Shown here: one piece after another, positions 36,350 to 39,990 of the stretch | Numbering within the stretch: position 1 is the stretch's first letter | Layout of the letters: each line of letters opens with the position of its first letter | IMG/VR virus record: IMGVR_UViG_3300031754_000009 | Coordinates: 1 to 39,990 of that record | Source: a virus | Length of the DNA: 39,990 nucleotides | Direction: 5' to 3' (one strand) | The notes under the pieces: generated by a model | What the model was told of the DNA's origin: nothing | Database searches by the model: none | The model's input: only the letters and a program-made list of their open reading frames with translations | Position numbers and translations under genes: made by a program

Positions 36350-38026
36350 ATGGCCTCGATTCCCTTACCCGCGCTCGATGTGAAACCGGTACAGTCGCCG
36401 GACGCGCTCTCCCAGTATTCGAAGGCGCTGCAGATGAAGTCGCTCCTGAGCGAACAGCAGCTGCAGCAGCAGCAGATTCAACAGCGCCAGCAAGAGCTGC
36501 AGAGTCAGCAGGGCCTGATTAAAACCATCAAGGACGCGAACGGCGATCCCTCGAAAGTCACGCTCGAGACCATGGTCGGCAATGGCGTGCTCCCCGATCA
36601 TGCCGACGCCTATCTCAAGGCCCAGCTCGCCCAGCGGCAATCGATCGGCGCGCTCGACGCCAACACCCGCTCAACCCTGCAGGCCATCGACGAGAAATCC
36701 GCCGACGTGGCGCAGAGCGTGCGCAACATCAAGGACCCGGCCAAACGGCAGCAGGCCTACACCGAGGGCGTGGGGACCTTGCAGAGCTTCATTTCTTCCC
36801 AGCAGGCGCTCAATCCGCAGATGAAACAGAACGCGCTCGAGTCGGTCGCAAAACTCCCGCCGCAGGCTCCCAGCGATGACGACCTCGATACCTTTATCGC
36901 GCTGCACAACCACGGAGCGAACGTCACCAAGCAAGTATCGGAGGAGCAGGCGAAGTCGGCCGAGACCCAAGCCAACCTGGGAAAGGCTGCCGCCGAAAAT
37001 GCCAAGGCCGCTCTCGACAATCTGAAGCTCAAGGGCGCGCAGATGAGCCCGGCGGATATTCACGCGGCAGTCGCAAGCGTGGTTCCTTCAAACTGGGCTG
37101 ACCCGACGCTCGCGCGGCGCACCGAATCGCGCATGAACATTGCCCGCTCGAATGGTGACATCGAAGGCATCCAGCAGGCCCTCAAAGATGCCTCCGCCGA
37201 AATCGGAGCGGTCAAAAAGGAAACCAATCCCGACGTCCAGGCCGGAAAAGAAAAAGTGGCAGCGATCGAAGTGGCGGCCGCACAGAAGATCAAGGGCATG
37301 GCCGAGCCGGTCTATGCGACCGATCCGAAGACGGGCGTCACGCGGCCGATGAGCAAAACGGATGCGCTGCAGTCGGGCATGGCCTTCATCCGTCCGGTCA
37401 CCGAGCCGCAAGTCCGAGAAGACACTCAGCTCAACAATCGCTTGGGCGACATCCGTCAGAAAACCACACAGTACGAGGAGTTGTTGAAGACGCCCCTCTC
37501 TGCGCAGGATCAGGGAAATATTGCAGGGCTGCTTGGAACCAAGGGCAAACTGGGCGCATTCGGCACCGAGATTCCGCTGGACCGCGTGAACGCGGCGCTC
37601 AACAAAGAAAATCTTGAAAGCCTCTCGCCGCACGCTCGCGACGTGCTGGTCGCCTACCGCAGTGCGCGCGAAGCGATGCTCGGATACCAAAAAGTTCTCT
37701 CCGGATCGAGTCGGGCCAGCGACAAAGTATTCGAGATCAACGATCAGACGCTGCCCGACCCGAGCTACACCGACCCGGACATGGCGCAACGTGGGCTTAC
37801 GAGTTTCAAACAGAATCTTAAGGTCATAGGCCAAGGCTTGCCCGATTTAACCAGCATTGGCGTGAAATCTCCCGACCAGATCGAGCAGGAAGTCGTCCAG
37901 CGCGGAGCTGGCGGCGGCGCACCGGCGGGTGGCGGCTTCAGCGTGAAAGCTCCCAACGGCAAGACCTACAACTTCCCCGATCAGGATTCCGCCGATTCCT
38001 TCAAGAAAAGGGCCGGAATTCAGTGA
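36350..38026 (+). CDS. Internal virion/ejection protein, coiled coil
   Basis: 558 residues. Long Gln/Ala-rich helices (LLSEQQLQQQQIQQRQQELQ at about 32-51; EEQAKSAETQANLGKAAAEN at about 197-216) predict coiled coils. The C-terminal 40 residues (GGGFSVKAPNGKTYNFPDQD...FKKRAGI) form a small domain seen at the ends of podoviral ejection and lysin proteins, with the pattern V-x-x-P-[DN]-G-K-x-[YI]-x-F-P. Located as P22 gp20/gp16. Overlaps the next gene by 4 bp. Confidence 0.75.
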   Translation: MASIPLPALDVKPVQSPDALSQYSKALQMKSLLSEQQLQQQQIQQRQQELQSQQGLIKTIKDANGDPSKVTLETMVGNGVLPDHADAYLKAQLAQRQSIGALDANTRSTLQAIDEKSADVAQSVRNIKDPAKRQQAYTEGVGTLQSFISSQQALNPQMKQNALESVAKLPPQAPSDDDLDTFIALHNHGANVTKQVSEEQAKSAETQANLGKAAAENAKAALDNLKLKGAQMSPADIHAAVASVVPSNWADPTLARRTESRMNIARSNGDIEGIQQALKDASAEIGAVKKETNPDVQAGKEKVAAIEVAAAQKIKGMAEPVYATDPKTGVTRPMSKTDALQSGMAFIRPVTEPQVREDTQLNNRLGDIRQKTTQYEELLKTPLSAQDQGNIAGLLGTKGKLGAFGTEIPLDRVNAALNKENLESLSPHARDVLVAYRSAREAMLGYQKVLSGSSRASDKVFEINDQTLPDPSYTDPDMAQRGLTSFKQNLKVIGQGLPDLTSIGVKSPDQIEQEVVQRGAGGGAPAGGGFSVKAPNGKTYNFPDQDSADSFKKRAGIQ

Positions 38027-38607
38027 GCGACGGGACCGAGAGGATTGTCTATCGTCCCCAGCTTCGCGGCGGGCTTTTCCTCGAACCTTTCCCCGGCTCG
38101 AGCAACGAAGAAAAGGCCAAGCGGGAAATGGAGGAACGGCTGAACCGGCTGAACTTTGCCGCCCACTTCCATTACGAAGACCCTTGGACGCCGCGCGTGG
38201 CGGCAGTCACCTTCGATGAAAAAGGCAATTACAACTGTGGGCGCTGCAACAAGCAGGACGGGCGAAGCGAATGCCTGATCATCCCCATCACGGTCGACCT
38301 TAAGGCCGGTTCCTGCAAGCACTACGAGATTCGCTGCGCGTCCGACCGGGAAATCGACGTCTCGGGAATCGGCCACACCGCGGAAGAAGCCATGTACGGG
38401 GTTGCGGCCAATGGCAAGGGTTTCGGCTGCCATCGCTGCCCGTTCTCGAAACGTGCCCACGAACCCGACAGCGTAGGCCGTGAGCTCTATTGCGGCAAGG
38501 GCGAGTTTCGCGTGCCGTGGAATGCGTGCTGCGAGGTCAACGGGGCGAAAGTCCTGGCCGAATACGAAGGCAACAAGCCGGTAAAGCATGAGCACGCCAG
38601 CTATTGA
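38023..38607 (+). CDS. Cys-rich protein in the ejection module
   Basis: 194 residues from GTG 38023 (GTGA overlap). Cys at CGRC (near 72-75), SEC, SCKHYEIRC, then GFGCHRCPFS and LYCGKGEFR...NACCEVNG: about eleven Cys arranged in pairs, suited to two zinc sites or an Fe-S cluster. The last part (CxxCPFS...REL-Y-CG...ACCxxN) resembles uncharacterised phage proteins. Soluble, no signal peptide. It sits between two ejection-type genes, an unusual context. Confidence 0.6.
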   Translation: MSDGTERIVYRPQLRGGLFLEPFPGSSNEEKAKREMEERLNRLNFAAHFHYEDPWTPRVAAVTFDEKGNYNCGRCNKQDGRSECLIIPITVDLKAGSCKHYEIRCASDREIDVSGIGHTAEEAMYGVAANGKGFGCHRCPFSKRAHEPDSVGRELYCGKGEFRVPWNACCEVNGAKVLAEYEGNKPVKHEHASY

Positions 38608-39598
38608 TTACGACGCCATCGCGCGGCAGCACGGCGGCACCGCCGCGGCGGTAGTGGACTATGACGCCCTCGCTGCGCAGCATGGCGGCACGGCGCAAGC
38701 TCAGCCACCTGCACAGCCGAAGTCCCTTGGCTCCGACATGTTCGGCTCCATCCCCGACAACCTGTATACGCGCATCGGCGCGCGCATCAAGGAAAACCTC
38801 GACATCCCAAAACAGATTGCGGGGGCGAGTGATGCGATCAGTGCGGGAATCCAGCGAATCAAAGATGGCGGCTGGGAAGACGCTTTTAACTTCATCAGCA
38901 AGAAGGATTCCCAGCTTCCGGCCTTTCGCCAAGCACTGCGCGATGAATTCTCGAAGCCGGAGAACGTGATCGGCGACGCGCTCTCGGCCTACATCCTGGG
39001 GCAAGGGCACGAAGCCATGCGCGGGTCGACCGCGGACCTGGTCGACCAGCACATCCCCCCGGAAGGCTCGACCTATCGTCGAAACCTCGAAACCAAAGCT
39101 GCCATCGAGCAGCACCTCGAATCTGGCAACGTCGATAAGGCGCAGGCAGTTCTAGATGCAGCGCGGCGGGCGAGTGAACCGGTTCCCCCGAAAGCCAGCG
39201 CGCAATATCGCAGCGCCACGCAGATCCGGCCGTCGATTGAACGCATCATGCCGGACCAACCGGCTGCAGCTCCGCCCGCAGCGGCACCTGCGGTGGCGGC
39301 GCCAACTCCCGAAGCAACTGCCCCTCCGGCGACGGAAGCTCCGAAGCCCGAAGTAAATCAAACTCCACCGACAGAGAGCGAAGAGGCTTACAGCAGCCCG
39401 TACAAAAACAAAACGCCCGCGCAATGGAAGAAGTTCGACGAGCGGCTTACGAAGATTCTCGACGAGATCCGCTCAGAACCTCCGAAAGAAGCAGCACCCG
39501 CGGTGCCAGTCGAACAGGACTTGACTCCGCAACTGCTCGACTCCTTGCGCCAGATTCAGGCCCGCAAAGCTTTCCTAGATCAGAACGCAGCCCACTAA
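38588..39598 (+). CDS. Putative ejection/internal virion protein with N-terminal repeats
   Basis: 336 residues. Two N-terminal repeats, IDYDAIARQHGGTA (6-19) and VDYDALAAQHGGTA (23-36), then helical regions (DAISAGIQRIKDGGWEDAF; ETKAAIEQHLESGNVDKAQA), a Pro/Ala-rich linker (about 225-265) and a final charged helix. DYDALA(xQ)HGG-type N-terminal repeats occur in internal proteins of other podoviruses. Position matches P22 gp16. No lytic transglycosylase motif is visible. Confidence 0.7.
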   Translation: MSTPAIDYDAIARQHGGTAAAVVDYDALAAQHGGTAQAQPPAQPKSLGSDMFGSIPDNLYTRIGARIKENLDIPKQIAGASDAISAGIQRIKDGGWEDAFNFISKKDSQLPAFRQALRDEFSKPENVIGDALSAYILGQGHEAMRGSTADLVDQHIPPEGSTYRRNLETKAAIEQHLESGNVDKAQAVLDAARRASEPVPPKASAQYRSATQIRPSIERIMPDQPAAAPPAAAPAVAAPTPEATAPPATEAPKPEVNQTPPTESEEAYSSPYKNKTPAQWKKFDERLTKILDEIRSEPPKEAAPAVPVEQDLTPQLLDSLRQIQARKAFLDQNAAH

Positions 39599-39618
39599 GA
39601 CCGACTTACTAAGCTCCC

Positions 39619-39990
39619 ATGAAACTCCTGAAACGCCTCTTATTCGTGCTATTGCTGTGGGGCGGCTTCGCCCATCTCGTAGAAGCGCAAGTGCTGGTCT
39701 CGATCACGTCCTCGCCCTACCAGCAGTTTCTCGATAACTCCGGCAAGCCTCTCGCCGGCGGCAAGGTCTACACTTACAACGCCGGCACCACCACGCTGGC
39801 CAATAGTTACACCGATTCCTCAGGTACCACACTCAACACCGACCCGATCATCCTGGACGCCGCCGGCGTGCCCGCCAACCCCTCGGGCGTCGAAGTCGGG
39901 ATCTGGCTCGCCAATCAGTCCTACAAATTCTGCATTCAGAACTCGCTCGGCGTGCAGCTCCGCTGCATCGACAACATCCCTGGCTATGCC
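39619..39990 (+). CDS. Tail fibre/spike protein, N-terminal part (continues at 2-1603)
   Basis: Start ATG 39619; the frame runs off the window end and continues through the circular junction at base 2 (615 residues in all). Residues 1-23 are a signal peptide (MKLLKRLLFVLLLWGGF...VEA|Q). Residues 29-105 match the head-binding-like N-terminal domain of tailspikes and fibres: SPYQQFLDNSGKPLAGGKVY, TYNAGTTTLANSYTDSSGT, then PIILDAAG...GIWLANQSYKF. In P22-like virions this domain attaches the fibre to the tail and is made in the cytoplasm, so a preceding signal peptide is unexpected. There is no ribosome-binding site directly upstream. Confidence 0.85.
   Translation, partial: MKLLKRLLFVLLLWGGFAHLVEAQVLVSITSSPYQQFLDNSGKPLAGGKVYTYNAGTTTLANSYTDSSGTTLNTDPIILDAAGVPANPSGVEVGIWLANQSYKFCIQNSLGVQLRCIDNIPGYA
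39864..39990. repeat. Terminal direct repeat, right copy
   Basis: Identical to bases 1-127. The codon phase is preserved across the two copies (GTG at 39868 equals GTG at 5), which shows that the sequence is circular or terminally redundant. Confidence 0.95.

Noticed and set aside
1-39990. CRISPR array, IS element or transposase
   Set aside because: No regularly spaced repeats of CRISPR size and no transposase motif; the only regular array is the 21-bp iteron set, and the only recombinase is the tyrosine type at 20866.

Overview
This window is a complete, circular, short-tailed (P22-like podovirus) bacteriophage genome recovered as one contig. The first 127 bases (1-127) are repeated exactly as the last 127 (39864-39990), so the unique circle is about 39,863 bp, and one gene (39619 to the end, continuing at 2-1603) is cut by the arbitrary linearisation. 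The virus type is shown by the order and features of TerS candidate, TerL, P22-type portal, scaffold, P22-type coat, gp4-like and gp10-like tail-accessory proteins, ejection proteins and tail fibre. The host is inferred, not shown. A GC-rich genome, many Sec signal peptides ending A-x-A|Q, and a cargo protein with a D-x-D-x-D-G...ELFG module of a kind I associate with Acidobacteriota make an acidobacterial host the best guess.

Layout on the circle. (1) 18304-39990 and on through 1-6830, plus strand. This begins with two microproteins, a secreted cargo gene with its own terminator (18642-19897), a LuxR-type HTH protein and a compact tyrosine recombinase. Packaging and head genes follow (21497-30735), then tail-accessory genes (31544-34827), ejection genes (35173-39598), the tail fibre, three more secreted fibre or hydrolase-like proteins (1622-5128) and a lysis block (5177-6830). 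(2) 6827-7603, minus strand: an exported protein and a Cys-rich protein. (3) 7847-14642, plus strand. It is preceded by palindromic sites, and a non-coding tract with 21-bp iteron-like repeats (8753-8836) lies inside it. It carries a winged-helix replication-initiator candidate, a helicase-loader candidate and a long chain of tiny genes with overlapping stop/start codons, many with Cys4 zinc knuckles. (4) 14639-18189, minus strand: HNH protein, small proteins, a Sak4-like P-loop ATPase and more small Cys proteins. Units 1 and 4 diverge from a compact control region (18190-18303) with three similar palindromes. One lies exactly between a consensus -35 and a -10.

Working picture: no polymerase or replicative helicase was found, so the phage probably recruits host replication proteins to an origin near 8.8 kb. 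The recombinase and the repressor-style operators suggest it is, or recently was, temperate. Capsid assembly looks like P22. The most unusual property is that at least seven proteins, and up to nine, carry N-terminal Sec-type signal peptides. Most sit inside the virion-morphogenesis region where cytoplasm-assembled structural proteins are expected, and one signal peptide precedes a tail-fibre head-binding-like domain. This exported fibre set is the best candidate for an undescribed system.
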